DNA of 64,000 bases from Nitrosospira multiformis (GCF_900111585.1 NZ_FOHI01000001.1:496001-560000), one strand, 5' to 3'; positions 1 to 9,749 are shown, numbered from the stretch's first letter. Numbers and translations: made by a program. Notes: a model not told the origin generated them from the letters alone.

Positions 1-1116
1 AATGAACACTCGGAGGCCTTATTCCTGACTTCGAGTTTCGTCTTCGACAGTGCCGCCCAGGCGGCAGCACGTTTTTCCGATGCGGAACCGGGTAACATCT
101 ATTCGCGCTTTACCAACCCCACGGTTACCGCTTTTCAGGAAAGACTGGCCGCCCTGGAGGGTGCGGAAGCCTGTGTCGCCACCTCCTCAGGCATGTCAGC
201 CATTCTTGCCTGCACCATGGGGCTCCTGCGCGCGGGGGATCATATCGTAGCTTCGCGCAGCCTGTTCGGTGCGACCGTCAGCCTGTTCAACAATATCCTC
301 AAGCGCTTCAACATCGAAACGACGTTTGTTTCCGCTACGGATGTTCCCGCCTGGGAAGCAGCGGTAAGACCTGCCACCCGATTGTTGTTCATGGAAACGC
401 CCTCCAATCCGTTGACCGAGATTTCCGACATTGCCGCGCTTGCGGCCGTAGCCAGGAAGGCTGGTGCGTGGCTCGCCGTCGACAATTGCTTCTGCTCCCC
501 AGCGCTGCAACGTCCATTGGAATTGGGTGCAGACCTCGTGATTCACTCTGCGACCAAATATCTTGAGGGCCAGGGCCGGGTATTGGGTGGCGCGGTGCTG
601 GGCAAGCGCGATCTGGTGATGGACGGGGGAATATTCGGCTTTCTGCGTACGGCCGGGCCGAGCCTGAGTCCGTTCAATGCCTGGGTGATCCTGAAGGGAA
701 TGGAAACCCTGAATCTTCGGATGGAAAGACATTCCGAAAATGCACTGGAAATTGCGCGCTGGCTGGAAGCGCAGCCCGGCGTAGCCAAAGTCCATTATCC
801 CGGCTTGCCATCGCATCCGCAGTACGAGCTCGCCAGCCGCCAGCAGAAAACCGGGGGTGGAATCGTTTCATTCGAATTGAAGAATGGAAGAGAAGCGGCA
901 TGGAGGGTGGTGGATTCCGTTCGCATGATTTCCATTACCGCCAACCTGGGGGATGCCAAGAGCACCCTTACCCATCCTGCCACCACCACGCATGGGCGGA
1001 TCAGTCAGGAAAGCCGGGATGCAGCTGGCATTACCGAGGGTTTGCTGCGCATTGCAGTGGGACTTGAAGCGGTAAAAGACATAAAGGCCGATCTGGCAAG
1101 GGGTTTGACTCGGTAG
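1..1116 (+). CDS. metZ: O-succinylhomoserine sulfhydrylase (5' end cut by window)
   Basis: PLP-dependent enzyme of the Cys/Met metabolism family that makes homocysteine from O-succinylhomoserine and sulfide in methionine biosynthesis. The reading frame is open from base 1, so the N-terminus lies outside the window; 371 residues are visible. Family landmarks are the YSRFTNPT stretch (the PLP-phosphate contact region) near bases 102-125, and SATKYLEGQG with the PLP Schiff-base lysine at codon 556-558. The GQGR sequence after the lysine resembles MetZ more than cystathionine gamma-synthase (MetB), which usually has SHSD; this points to sulfhydrylase. A downstream ATG at 193 is inside the conserved fold and is not the true start. 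No operon partner is visible downstream. Confidence 0.9.
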   Translation, partial: NEHSEALFLTSSFVFDSAAQAAARFSDAEPGNIYSRFTNPTVTAFQERLAALEGAEACVATSSGMSAILACTMGLLRAGDHIVASRSLFGATVSLFNNILKRFNIETTFVSATDVPAWEAAVRPATRLLFMETPSNPLTEISDIAALAAVARKAGAWLAVDNCFCSPALQRPLELGADLVIHSATKYLEGQGRVLGGAVLGKRDLVMDGGIFGFLRTAGPSLSPFNAWVILKGMETLNLRMERHSENALEIARWLEAQPGVAKVHYPGLPSHPQYELASRQQKTGGGIVSFELKNGREAAWRVVDSVRMISITANLGDAKSTLTHPATTTHGRISQESRDAAGITEGLLRIAVGLEAVKDIKADLARGLTR

Positions 1117-1533
1117 ATGATAGAGCTTCGCGGAGGGAGTGCTGCTGAGGTTGGGAGAAAATCTGGCTCAGATTCCGGTTCCTGCTTGTCACGATCACAC
1201 CAGCCCCTAGGATAGGGGTCCATCGATGGGCGCACTTTCTCTCCAGTTCTGTCAGTTCCTGGAAGCAGAAGTTGTCTTTCATTCTTTTAGCATGAGCTTG
1301 CAGTTGTAATTATTCCGGCCTATAAAGAGCTTCTGGATATCTTCTGAGGATCTTTATCACCGGAAACGGCGCGAATCTATTGCCAAAAGTACCGGAATAG
1401 CCAGTGAGCCAATATACCCACGACAAGACTTTACAATCATTGCAAGACCCGGGTCGAAAGATAGCCCGGCATTTAAGGTGAGTTATTAGAGAGACAACAA
1501 GATCAATCTGCGCAACATTCGAGTGTTCGAATC
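1117..1533. other. Intergenic region, no gene seen
   Basis: About 417 bases between metZ and the hemolysin III gene. I find no coding frame with family resemblance and no clear hairpin-plus-T-run terminator. The last bases carry a perfect 6-bp inverted repeat, ATTCGA-gtgt-TCGAAT at 1517-1532, which ends one base before the downstream ATG and occupies the place of a ribosome binding site. Confidence 0.6.
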
Positions 1534-2184
1534 ATGACACTTGTCCGGCTAAGGCGTGAGCAATCACAAGGGGAAGAAATTGCGAACAGCATTAGTCATG
1601 GCATTGGTCTGGTCGCGGCACTCGTCGGAACTCCCTTTCTCATCACCCAAGCAGCACGGCATGGAAACGTCGGGTTTGTCATTGGTGCGAGCCTTTTCTC
1701 CGCAACGACCATATTTCTTTACCTTGCTTCTACCCTCTACCATGCGTTGCCCATAGGCAAGAGCAAGCGCGTATTTCGCGTCCTTGAGCATTCCGCGATC
1801 TTTCTTCTTATCGCTGGTACATATACGCCGTTCACGCTAGGAGTACTTCATGGCGTATGGGGCTGGATTCTTCTCTCAATTATATGGAGTCTTGCTGCAG
1901 CAGGAGTGGTGCTGAAGGTTTTCTATGGAACCTCCTTCCCCATTCTATCCACCAGTCTTTATCTGCTCATGGGGTGGATGGTTGTGATTACCGCAGATAT
2001 ATTGGTTGCCAAAATGCCAACACCTGGCTTGCTCTGGTTGATTGCGGGAGGGTTGTCTTACACCGTCGGAGTGGTTTTTTTTGCTATCGATTCCCGCTTG
2101 CAGTACGCTCACCTGATTTGGCACCTCTTTGTTCTGACAGGCACCACATGCCATTACTTCGCCGTGCTTTGGTATGCTGCCTGA
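1534..2184 (+). CDS. Hemolysin III family (PAQR/YqfA-like) membrane protein
   Basis: A 216-residue integral membrane protein with about seven hydrophobic segments. It carries the family signatures: NSISHGIG near residues 18-25, a SxLYHALP motif around residues 67-73 and a C-terminal HLIWHLFVLTGTxCHY motif. The conserved Ser/His residues are the presumed metal site of the PAQR/CREST superfamily. The physiological role in bacteria is poorly defined; E. coli homologues (TrhA) have been linked to membrane-lipid homeostasis. The gene stands alone between metZ and the convergent gsp block. The ATG at 1534 lacks a good Shine-Dalgarno sequence and is directly preceded by a short palindrome. Confidence 0.85.
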   Translation: MTLVRLRREQSQGEEIANSISHGIGLVAALVGTPFLITQAARHGNVGFVIGASLFSATTIFLYLASTLYHALPIGKSKRVFRVLEHSAIFLLIAGTYTPFTLGVLHGVWGWILLSIIWSLAAAGVVLKVFYGTSFPILSTSLYLLMGWMVVITADILVAKMPTPGLLWLIAGGLSYTVGVVFFAIDSRLQYAHLIWHLFVLTGTTCHYFAVLWYAA

Positions 2185-2478
2185 TCTTCCCTCTGCCCAG
2201 CCTGTAGCTCGACCTATTAATCAATGTCTTGCTACTAAAAAATGCAGCGGTTGTTGTGAAATATAGTTTTAACTCATTGCATGAACCCGCGGTCACTTTC
2301 GATTTGACAACCGGCCCTAAGGGTCAACATGCGTCGAATATCAAGGCCTACTAAAAGCAGTAAAACCAAAATTCCTCATCGAAAGCTTGGTTTGAGAACT
2401 GATACAGTTCCAATCGGGGACTGCGTGAAGATTCTTTATCTTTATCATAAAGTGGTGGATATCAAAAATTAACCAATG

Positions 2479-3684
2479 CTAATGCACCAGTTGATTGATT
2501 TCCATGATGGGAAGCAGTATGGCAAGAACGATCATCAGCACCACGCCTCCCATTACCAGGATCATTATCGGTTCCAGCAGCGTTAAAAAGACGCCCAGTC
2601 GCCGCTCCAGCGCCTGGGCTTCGAGCTGGGCAGCGCGTTCCAGCATTTCTTTCAGCTTGCCGCTCATTTCCCCGCTTGCCACCAGATGCACGAGCAGTGG
2701 CGGAAACACGCGGGTTTCCCGCAGCGCTCTGGAGAGGCTCGCGCCTTCGCGAACCTGTTCGATGGTATTTTCGATCGCTTTACGCATGACCATGTTGCTC
2801 ATCACGCGTGCACCGGAACTGAGCGCTTTAAGAAGCGGCACGCCCCCTCCGACCAGAATGGAAAGCGTGCTGGCGAAACGGGATGTGTTGCTGCTGCGAA
2901 TCAACGATCCCAGCCATGCGGTGCGCAGCAGCAGAGCGTGCCATCGGTATCTGATGTCATCGCGCCGTAGCGCGATACGTGCGGAAAGTGCCCCGCCGGT
3001 AATGGCGATAATCAGATAAGGCCATGACATGAGAAGGAAATCGCTCAACCCGATCAGCGCGCGAGTCAGGAGAGGCAGGCTCTGGCGAGAATGCTGAAAT
3101 ACCTGCACTACCTGGGGAACTACATACATGAGCAGGCCGGCAACAATGATAATGGCAATAATGGTCACCAGTGCCGGGTAAAGGAGCGCAAGACTGGTTT
3201 TCTGTTTTAGTGTCTGGCGTGCGTCGAGATACTCGGCAAGATGACGCAGTACCAGCGGTAATGTGCCCGATTCTTCCCCGCCATGTACCAGCGCCCGATA
3301 GAAATCAGGAAAACTCCTGCTGTAGCTGCCCAGCGCGGCGGAGAGGGAAAGCCCGGCGATCACCTCTGTTTTGACACCGCCGAGCACTTCGCGTGTCATC
3401 GGCTCCTCGGCGGACTCGATCAGCGCAGCAAGCGACTGCTCGACTGTCAGGCCGGCGGTCAGCAAGGTAGCCATCTGCCGTGTTAGCAGACTCAGCTCCT
3501 CCGGGCGTAGGCCTCGGACCCAGGGCACCTGGCCGCGCTCGCGAGCGTGGATCTGATCGACGGTCGAAGGCAGCAAGCCCTGTGCGCGCAACTGCGCCCG
3601 CGCCTGGCGCGCGGTATCAGCCTGCAGCACACCCGTTACCCTGCGGCCTTCGGGATCAAGCGCTTCGTAGCGGTACGCTTCCAT
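2479..3684 (-). CDS. gspF: Type II secretion inner-membrane platform protein GspF
   Basis: A 401-residue platform protein of the T2SS. It sits in the inner membrane and couples the GspE ATPase to pseudopilus assembly. Two homologous T2SSF domains are visible (roughly residues 70-190 and 270-395), each with the family LxxxVxxGxxLxxAL pattern, and three strongly hydrophobic helices lie near residues 165-190, 215-240 and 370-395. Length matches the family (about 400). It is the last gene of the minus-strand block gspC-gspD-gspE-gspF; the gap to gspE is 9 bases, so they are almost certainly co-transcribed. Confidence 0.95.
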   Translation of the reverse strand: MEAYRYEALDPEGRRVTGVLQADTARQARAQLRAQGLLPSTVDQIHARERGQVPWVRGLRPEELSLLTRQMATLLTAGLTVEQSLAALIESAEEPMTREVLGGVKTEVIAGLSLSAALGSYSRSFPDFYRALVHGGEESGTLPLVLRHLAEYLDARQTLKQKTSLALLYPALVTIIAIIIVAGLLMYVVPQVVQVFQHSRQSLPLLTRALIGLSDFLLMSWPYLIIAITGGALSARIALRRDDIRYRWHALLLRTAWLGSLIRSSNTSRFASTLSILVGGGVPLLKALSSGARVMSNMVMRKAIENTIEQVREGASLSRALRETRVFPPLLVHLVASGEMSGKLKEMLERAAQLEAQALERRLGVFLTLLEPIMILVMGGVVLMIVLAILLPIMEINQLVH

Positions 3685-3693
3685 ATGGAACTG

Positions 3694-5163
3694 CTATTCG
3701 CGTGTCACACGCACGACTTCCTCCAGGCTGGTGATGCCCTGGGTAGCAAGGCGCATGCCGTCGTCACGTAACGAGCGCATTCCGGCGGAAATCACATACT
3801 CTCGCAGGTCTTGTTCGGATGCGCGATCATGAACTCGCCGCCGTAGGTCGTTGTCAACCGCGAGCAATTCATAAATCCCGGTGCGTCCCTGATAGCCGGA
3901 GTGATTGCACGCAGTACAGCCCTGCGCCTTGTATAAAATTCCAGAAGCCAAAAAAGAGCCCGAGGAAGGGGATTTTCCCATGGCCTCGTCCCAGGGCTGG
4001 CGGCATTCCAGGCAGAGCCGCCGCACCAGACGCTGAGCGCCTACGCCGATGAGGCTCGATGCCAGTAGAAACGGCTCGACTCCCATGTCGACAAGCCGGG
4101 TCACGGCGCTTATCGCATCATTGGTATGCAGAGTCGCAAATACCAGATGGCCCGTAAGACTGGCCTGTACCGCGATCTGTGCGGTTTCGAGGTCGCGAAT
4201 CTCTCCAATCATGATGACATCCGGGTCTTGCCGCAGGATTGTCCGCAAGGCTCGCGCAAACGTCATTTCGATTCGCGGGTTGACTTGGGTCTGACTGATG
4301 CCGTCAAGATCGTACTCGATGGGGTCCTCAACCGTCATGATGTTGAGCGACGCGGAATCCAGCCTCGACAGGGCGGCGTAAAGCGTGGTTGTTTTACCCG
4401 ATCCGGTGGGACCAGTTACAAGAATAATGCCATGGGGCTCGCGAATAAGCCTGTCCATGCGAGTCAAGGTGATTTCATCCATGCCAAGCCGAGGGAGATC
4501 CAGGCGGCCCGCCTGCTTGTCCAGCAAACGCAGTACGGCGCGTTCGCCGTGTGCGGTGGGGATGGTGGATACGCGCACGTCGACTGGCCTGCCTGCCATC
4601 CTCAGTGTAATCCGGCCGTCCTGCGGAAGGCGTTTTTCCGCAATGTCGAGCTGCGCCATGATCTTGATGCGTGAGATGAGGGCGGCATGTAATGCGCGCG
4701 CCGGTTCGATCAGGTCGCGCAATGTGCCGTCCACTCGCAACCGGACAACCGAGCGTGTTTCATATGGCTCAATGTGGATATCGGAAGCCGCGGTGCGTAA
4801 CGCCTGTGTAAAGAGCGCATTGATCAGTCGGATGACTGGAGCATCATCCTGGCTTTCGAGCAGGTCTTCGACCTTCGGCAGCTCCTGCAATAACCTCGAG
4901 AGGTCTATATCCTGGGCGAGATCATCTGCGAGCGCGGCGGCGCCTTCGTTTGCGCCGTTATACAGCGCGGCAACGACCTCATTGAACTCGTCGGTATCGA
5001 TGCGGCGTGCCCGCAGCGGCACGCCCAGAACGCGACGCACCTCCGACAGTGCTCCGGCCTGGACTTCGCCGCGCACCACCACCTCTGCGTGATCGCTCGT
5101 GACGCTTGTCACGGCCACTCCATTTGTCTTGACAAAGACATAAGGAATCCTGTCAGACGCCAT
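3694..5163 (-). CDS. gspE: Type II secretion ATPase GspE
   Basis: The cytoplasmic secretion ATPase of the T2SS (GspE/PulE/PilB family), 489 residues. It powers pseudopilus extension and docks on GspL and GspF. Walker A GPTGSGKT lies at residues 251-258, an Asp-box-like VEDPIEY follows at about 278, and the Walker B segment with MIGEIRD ends at about 324. A four-cysteine zinc site is seen as CxxC at 384/387 and CxxC at 416/419. The N1E domain is short compared with long GspE variants but within range. It lies 15 bases downstream of gspD and 9 bases upstream of gspF. Confidence 0.96.
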   Translation of the reverse strand: MASDRIPYVFVKTNGVAVTSVTSDHAEVVVRGEVQAGALSEVRRVLGVPLRARRIDTDEFNEVVAALYNGANEGAAALADDLAQDIDLSRLLQELPKVEDLLESQDDAPVIRLINALFTQALRTAASDIHIEPYETRSVVRLRVDGTLRDLIEPARALHAALISRIKIMAQLDIAEKRLPQDGRITLRMAGRPVDVRVSTIPTAHGERAVLRLLDKQAGRLDLPRLGMDEITLTRMDRLIREPHGIILVTGPTGSGKTTTLYAALSRLDSASLNIMTVEDPIEYDLDGISQTQVNPRIEMTFARALRTILRQDPDVIMIGEIRDLETAQIAVQASLTGHLVFATLHTNDAISAVTRLVDMGVEPFLLASSLIGVGAQRLVRRLCLECRQPWDEAMGKSPSSGSFLASGILYKAQGCTACNHSGYQGRTGIYELLAVDNDLRRRVHDRASEQDLREYVISAGMRSLRDDGMRLATQGITSLEEVVRVTRE

Positions 5164-5178
5164 TATCGCGGCCCGGTT

Positions 5179-7548
5179 TCAGGGTGTATTATCCATCACT
5201 CCCCCGGTATCCCAGTTGCCTTGAACATTGGAGATCTCGGGATCATCGGGAGTGACGTTGTCATCAAGGATGACAGGCGGCGGTTGACGCGGCGGCAAAG
5301 TAGGCGATTCCATATCCGGAAGCACAAGATTAAACCCGGGCCTGGCTTTTTTCTGTTCGCCCAGCACCCGATCGTACTGTGCGTCAGAAAGCGGATCGGC
5401 AGCATCGCTCGCTCGTATCAGCGTTGGCCGCAGGAATACCATCAGATTGGTTTTGTTGCGTGACCGCTTGTTGTAACTGAACAATTGTCCGACCAGCGGA
5501 ATCGCTCCGACCACTGGAATTCTTTCAACCGAATCATTTACCGAATCCTGCATCAGACCGCCGAGCACGAGAATCTGCCCGTCGTCCACCAGCACTGTCG
5601 ATTCTATCGAGCGTTTGTTGGTAATCAACCCGTTGGTGGCGTTGACCGTGCCAGGAACGACGCTCGAGACTTCCTGAAAAATCTGCACACGGACAGTATT
5701 GCCTTCCGAGATAAGGGGCTTGATCTTCAATGATAATCCCACATCCTGGCGTGAAACGGTCTGAAACGGGGAGGTAACGGCGCCGCCCACTGGCGGAATG
5801 AATTGGCCGGTGGGAATCGGAACGTTCTGCCCGATGATGATTCTGGCTTCTTCGTTATTCAGTGTCAGCAAGGTGGGGGTGGAAAGAATGTTGGCATTGG
5901 TATCCGTTTCCAGCGCGCGGATGAGCGTATGAATGTTGAGAACAGGGCCAATGCCGGGAATAGCCGTGACAAGGCCATTCATGATGCCGATAGTCAGACC
6001 GGAGGCTGCATTCGCTATCGGATTCTGGGCGGTGGAGATAATACTGCCACCCCCGGCAGTGCCCGCATTGAAATTGGTGCCACCGAAAACCTGGGTTCCG
6101 CCTTGCGCGGCATTGCTCAGGTTCTGCCACTGAATGCCGAATTCCGCGGCTCTGTCGGCAGTGATTTCGGCAATCAGCGCTTCAATATAAACCTGCACGC
6201 GGCGCACGTCGAGCTTCTCTACCACCGCGCGCAAATTATTATAAATAGCATCCGGGGCAGTAATAATGATCGAGTTGGTGGCCGCATCCGCCTGAATGAT
6301 GCCGGGTGTGGCGGAAGTCGCGCCAGTTTGCATCGGAGCCGGGGTGACGGTGGAAGCAGCGGGAGCAGTCCCCGCACCAAGGCTGGAACCGGGCATGGAA
6401 TTGCCCATCGAGCCGCCTATTGAGGTACCTGATGAGGCACCCATCCCCCCGCTGGTGGATGTACCAAGGGAAGACGTTCCAAAAGCTGTGCCGGTTGCCT
6501 GACTCAGTCCTGAAGATGAGGAAACCGGGGACGCCATGTTGTGATAGATCGCCCTGAGGGTTTCCGCAAGCCTGACTGCATCGGCATTCTTGAGAAAAAC
6601 GACGTGCATGTTGCCGGCAGCGCTGGTTGGGGAATCGAGGACTGTTACCAGTTGGCGTAGACGCGCAAGCGCTGCCCTGTTTCCGGAGCGTGCAAGGAGG
6701 GTATTCGAGCGAGCATCGGCGACGACTGTGAAACGCTGCTGGGTGGGGTCCGCGGCGCCCTCGCCCTGGGATTGCGTCGATTCCGAAAACAGCCGGTTCA
6801 CGGTTTGCGCGACATCGATCGCCGAGGCGTGCTGAAGGGGTATCGAGACAGGATCGGTTCCACTTGGCTGATCCATCGAATCAATTATTTTCGCCAGGCG
6901 TTGGAGATTGCTCGCGTAGTCTGTAATAACCAGCGTGTTACTGGTGGGATTTGCAGTGATACTGTTGTTTGGAGCGATCAGCGGACGCAGGATAGGCACC
7001 ATCTGCACCGCGGATTCGTACTGCAGCGTAAATACCTGGGTCTGGATACGGTCTCCTGCGAGCTGCCGCTTGTTCGTGGGGCCAAGTGTCGGGCTCTGGT
7101 ATAGCTTGGCATCACTTTCCGGAACGATCCTGATGATGCCGTAATCCTCAATAACTGCATATCCATGCAATCGCAATGCTGACAGGAATACTTCGTAGAC
7201 CGACGACCTCGGCACTGGCTTGGCTGAAACGATATTGATCGTACCCTTGACGCGCGGGTCGAGCATGAAATTTTTCCGGGTAATTTCGCTGACTGCTTTC
7301 ACCACGCCTTCAATATCGGCATTGACGAAGTTGAGTGTAACGAGATCCTGACCGGAGGAAGATCTAGGTTTACTGGCACGCAGGGAATCCGCCTCCGGCA
7401 GGGCTCTCGGCGGGGCGTCAATTTCCTCGACGGGCAGGGTGACAGAGGGATTTACGGGCCAAGCCTCCGTGACCCAGCCTGCCACTGCCATCCATAAAAA
7501 AACTGCACATAGCGAGCGATGCCGCACGATTTTACCTCTGTAGCCCAT
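5179..7548 (-). CDS. gspD: Type II secretion secretin GspD
   Basis: The 789-residue outer-membrane secretin that forms the T2SS exit channel. An N-terminal signal segment (about residues 10-30, ending near TEAWP) is followed by N0 (starting at VTLNFVNADI), N1 to N3 domains and the C-terminal secretin domain, with VPIPTGQFI and the terminal GGLMQDS-to-VPVVGAIPLVGQLF region. Within N3, about residues 345-415, there is a long Gly/Ser/Thr/Met-rich low-complexity loop; such loops occur in this position in secretins but this one is long. A pilotin-binding S-domain is not obvious; the C-terminus is a proline-rich tail. It is 12 bases downstream of gspC. Confidence 0.96.
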   Translation of the reverse strand: MGYRGKIVRHRSLCAVFLWMAVAGWVTEAWPVNPSVTLPVEEIDAPPRALPEADSLRASKPRSSSGQDLVTLNFVNADIEGVVKAVSEITRKNFMLDPRVKGTINIVSAKPVPRSSVYEVFLSALRLHGYAVIEDYGIIRIVPESDAKLYQSPTLGPTNKRQLAGDRIQTQVFTLQYESAVQMVPILRPLIAPNNSITANPTSNTLVITDYASNLQRLAKIIDSMDQPSGTDPVSIPLQHASAIDVAQTVNRLFSESTQSQGEGAADPTQQRFTVVADARSNTLLARSGNRAALARLRQLVTVLDSPTSAAGNMHVVFLKNADAVRLAETLRAIYHNMASPVSSSSGLSQATGTAFGTSSLGTSTSGGMGASSGTSIGGSMGNSMPGSSLGAGTAPAASTVTPAPMQTGATSATPGIIQADAATNSIIITAPDAIYNNLRAVVEKLDVRRVQVYIEALIAEITADRAAEFGIQWQNLSNAAQGGTQVFGGTNFNAGTAGGGSIISTAQNPIANAASGLTIGIMNGLVTAIPGIGPVLNIHTLIRALETDTNANILSTPTLLTLNNEEARIIIGQNVPIPTGQFIPPVGGAVTSPFQTVSRQDVGLSLKIKPLISEGNTVRVQIFQEVSSVVPGTVNATNGLITNKRSIESTVLVDDGQILVLGGLMQDSVNDSVERIPVVGAIPLVGQLFSYNKRSRNKTNLMVFLRPTLIRASDAADPLSDAQYDRVLGEQKKARPGFNLVLPDMESPTLPPRQPPPVILDDNVTPDDPEISNVQGNWDTGGVMDNTP

Positions 7549-7560
7549 GAGATGACGGCA

Positions 7561-8091
7561 TCATTCAGTTATGACCGGCGCGTGAAGTTCGACAGGCAGG
7601 TCTGTCTCCACCGGACGAGTAGGGTCTGCAGGCGGGTTCTGACGCGGCAATGCAAGTGTTTCCCGCATTCCGTCACGTTCTAGGACAATATATTCGGCAT
7701 GAATCTCAGCCAGCTGGAGGCCGGGAGCGATGTTTTCACCTTCGAGCACCGCAAGCGTCTCTTTTCCATCCACTTGCAGGATCGCGTATCCCCGCCCGCG
7801 CCCGGAAGCGGCGACAACCCCGAACAGCCTGATCTCAGGTCCGGCAGGAACAGCAATAGATGGTTGTTCTCGTTGTGCAATACCGAACAGGTCACTCACA
7901 GTCGATACATCTTCGGCCGCTTCCATGTCCGCACGCGTGCCTGACTCGAGGTTGGGCTGAGGGTGGGGGATGAACCAAAGAAGTGTCCAGTACAACAGTA
8001 CCCCTCCAAGCAGCGCGAGTGCAGCGAGGATGATTAGATATACAAGGGCTTTTTGCGCACGATTCGACCGGTCGATCGAGATTTCCGGCAT
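7561..8091 (-). CDS. gspC: Type II secretion protein GspC (PDZ-less)
   Basis: A 176-residue bitopic inner-membrane protein. One transmembrane helix (about residues 18-40) is followed by a periplasmic homology-region domain, with DLFGIA near residue 68 and IRLFGVVA to YAILQVDG, then E-G-xxI and LERDG. This is the part of GspC that contacts the N0 domain of GspD. Many GspC proteins continue into a PDZ or coiled-coil domain; here the protein ends in a short Pro-rich tail without one. It is the first gene of the minus-strand block and is followed within 12 bases by gspD. Confidence 0.88.
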   Translation of the reverse strand: MPEISIDRSNRAQKALVYLIILAALALLGGVLLYWTLLWFIPHPQPNLESGTRADMEAAEDVSTVSDLFGIAQREQPSIAVPAGPEIRLFGVVAASGRGRGYAILQVDGKETLAVLEGENIAPGLQLAEIHAEYIVLERDGMRETLALPRQNPPADPTRPVETDLPVELHAPVITE

Positions 8092-8526
8092 TCTTTAATG
8101 CTTAACTTTTCAATACGGCTGAAGTAAAAATCGGAGAATTTCGATCAGGAATGGATTCTTATAACCGGTTCCTGAAAAAAACGATAGTTCATGGTGGAGA
8201 TTGATGCATATTCCGTGAGATTTGGTGATGTCACTTTTTATCGGTCAGATTTTGCTGAATTGCTCATGAGTGCAATTGTACCTTGTTCAGGCGTATTGAG
8301 GCCTGGCGAAGTGTGCGAGTGTATTCCACTTTGCCTGTGGCCGCGTATGAGCTGAATAGCTGCTAACATAAACATGTTTATACTCCTTTATGAACTCTGT
8401 CCGGGGCGGAATTAAACCCTGTTTTCATCTTCTTTTCGCTTGAAAGCATTTGGCGCCAATGGCATTACTCGAACAAAACAAGTGATCGGCCCTGTTTAGC
8501 CCGATCCTTCTCTTTAAAGGGAGATA
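8092..8526. other. Divergent intergenic region between gspC and the S51 peptidase
   Basis: About 435 bases that must carry the promoter of gspCDEF (minus) and of the S51 peptidase gene (plus). It is AT-richer than the genes around it. I see no convincing -35/-10 pair, no RNA element and no coding frame. A good AGGGAG ribosome-binding site for the plus-strand gene lies at about 8518-8523. Confidence 0.5.
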
Positions 8527-9573
8527 ATGGATATCAGAGATTGTGCCAATAAATCCTTCCTGCGGCTTTTTGCCCACCTTGCCCTGGTTGCTGCTGCGGT
8601 CTTCACGGCCTTTGGGGTTTTGGCAGAGCCCAAGCCCAAAGGCTACGAATATTACCTTACGGGCAACGCGGTTGATGCTGTCCTGCCGCAAAGGCCACCA
8701 TCGCCATCAACTCTCTTGATGGGTGGAGGTCCCGACGTGGACGCTGCATTCAAGTGGATGATCCAGAAGGCGGGGGGCGGCGACTTTGTGGTGATCCGTG
8801 TACGGGGGGCCGACGGCTACAACCAGTATGTCTACGACATGGGCGGTATAGATTCCATCGAGACACTGGTCATAAAGACGCGTGAGGCGGCCAGCGATCC
8901 GTTCGTGCTCGATCGGATCAAAAAAGCGGAAATTTTGTTTATCGCGGGCGGCGACCAGAGTGATTACATTAATCTCTGGAAAGGAACTGCGCTCGAAACG
9001 GCGATTAATGAACTGATTGGCCGCAATGCGCCTATCGGCGGCACCAGCGCGGGACTTGCAGTTCTCGGTCAGTTTGACTTTGTAGCGTTGAATGGCACGG
9101 TGTACTCTGACGATGCGTTGGCCGATCCTTATAACCGTCGCATGACTCTCGATCGAGAATTTCTGACTGCGCCGGGCTTGAATGGGGTAATTGCCGATGC
9201 GCATCTCGACACGCGTGATCGGATGGGACGCCTTCTCACCTTTCTCGCGCGCACCATCCAGGATCAATGGGTAAGTGTTGAATCCGCCCGCGGCATTGGT
9301 CTGGATGTCGAAACCGCGCTGGGGATTGATAATGGCATTGCAATTCGCCTGGGGGTCGGCTCGGCATATTTTCTAAGGCCCACAATTGCCCCAACCGTCT
9401 GTCAAAGCGGTCAGCCTCTGACTTTTCGCAATGTCATGGTAGACAGACTCTCGGGATCGGGATCATTCCATCTCGGCCGGTGGACGAGTCCGGGAAATGG
9501 CACGACCAAGTATGATCTTTCAGCTGAAACCGGTGTGTTGGTCTCGTCTCAGCCCGGGGGTGGAATTTATTGA
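8527..9573 (+). CDS. Secreted cyanophycinase-like peptidase (family S51)
   Basis: A 348-residue protein with an N-terminal signal segment (hydrophobic residues about 13-33, VLAEP cleavage-like site). The class-I glutamine-amidotransferase-like fold of peptidase family S51 shows as LLMGGGPD near residue 64, FIAGGDQSDY near 139 and the nucleophile elbow GGTSAG with the presumed catalytic Ser174. Known S51 members include cyanophycinase (degrades multi-L-arginyl-poly-L-aspartate) and dipeptidase E; exported versions attack extracellular cyanophycin. The substrate here is inferred. It is transcribed away from gspC and could be a T2SS passenger, but there is no direct evidence. Confidence 0.82.
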   Translation: MDIRDCANKSFLRLFAHLALVAAAVFTAFGVLAEPKPKGYEYYLTGNAVDAVLPQRPPSPSTLLMGGGPDVDAAFKWMIQKAGGGDFVVIRVRGADGYNQYVYDMGGIDSIETLVIKTREAASDPFVLDRIKKAEILFIAGGDQSDYINLWKGTALETAINELIGRNAPIGGTSAGLAVLGQFDFVALNGTVYSDDALADPYNRRMTLDREFLTAPGLNGVIADAHLDTRDRMGRLLTFLARTIQDQWVSVESARGIGLDVETALGIDNGIAIRLGVGSAYFLRPTIAPTVCQSGQPLTFRNVMVDRLSGSGSFHLGRWTSPGNGTTKYDLSAETGVLVSSQPGGGIY

Positions 9574-9749
9574 GCGATGTGCCTGCGGCTGTTCAGGAGA
9601 TAATAGGATCCCGCCTGTGCGCCGCGAATGGGTGATGTGACGATGGCTGCGCCGGTGGCATCCAGACAGGGCTGTCGAGGTGCTGCGGCCAATCTTAACA
9701 GGGGGCAACCCAGTTTTTAGTATGTGAACAGGAGGAGATACAGAGAACC

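Noticed and set aside
196-816. Long minus-strand frame opposite metZ
   Set aside because: It is the antisense shadow of the metZ coding sequence and has no family features.
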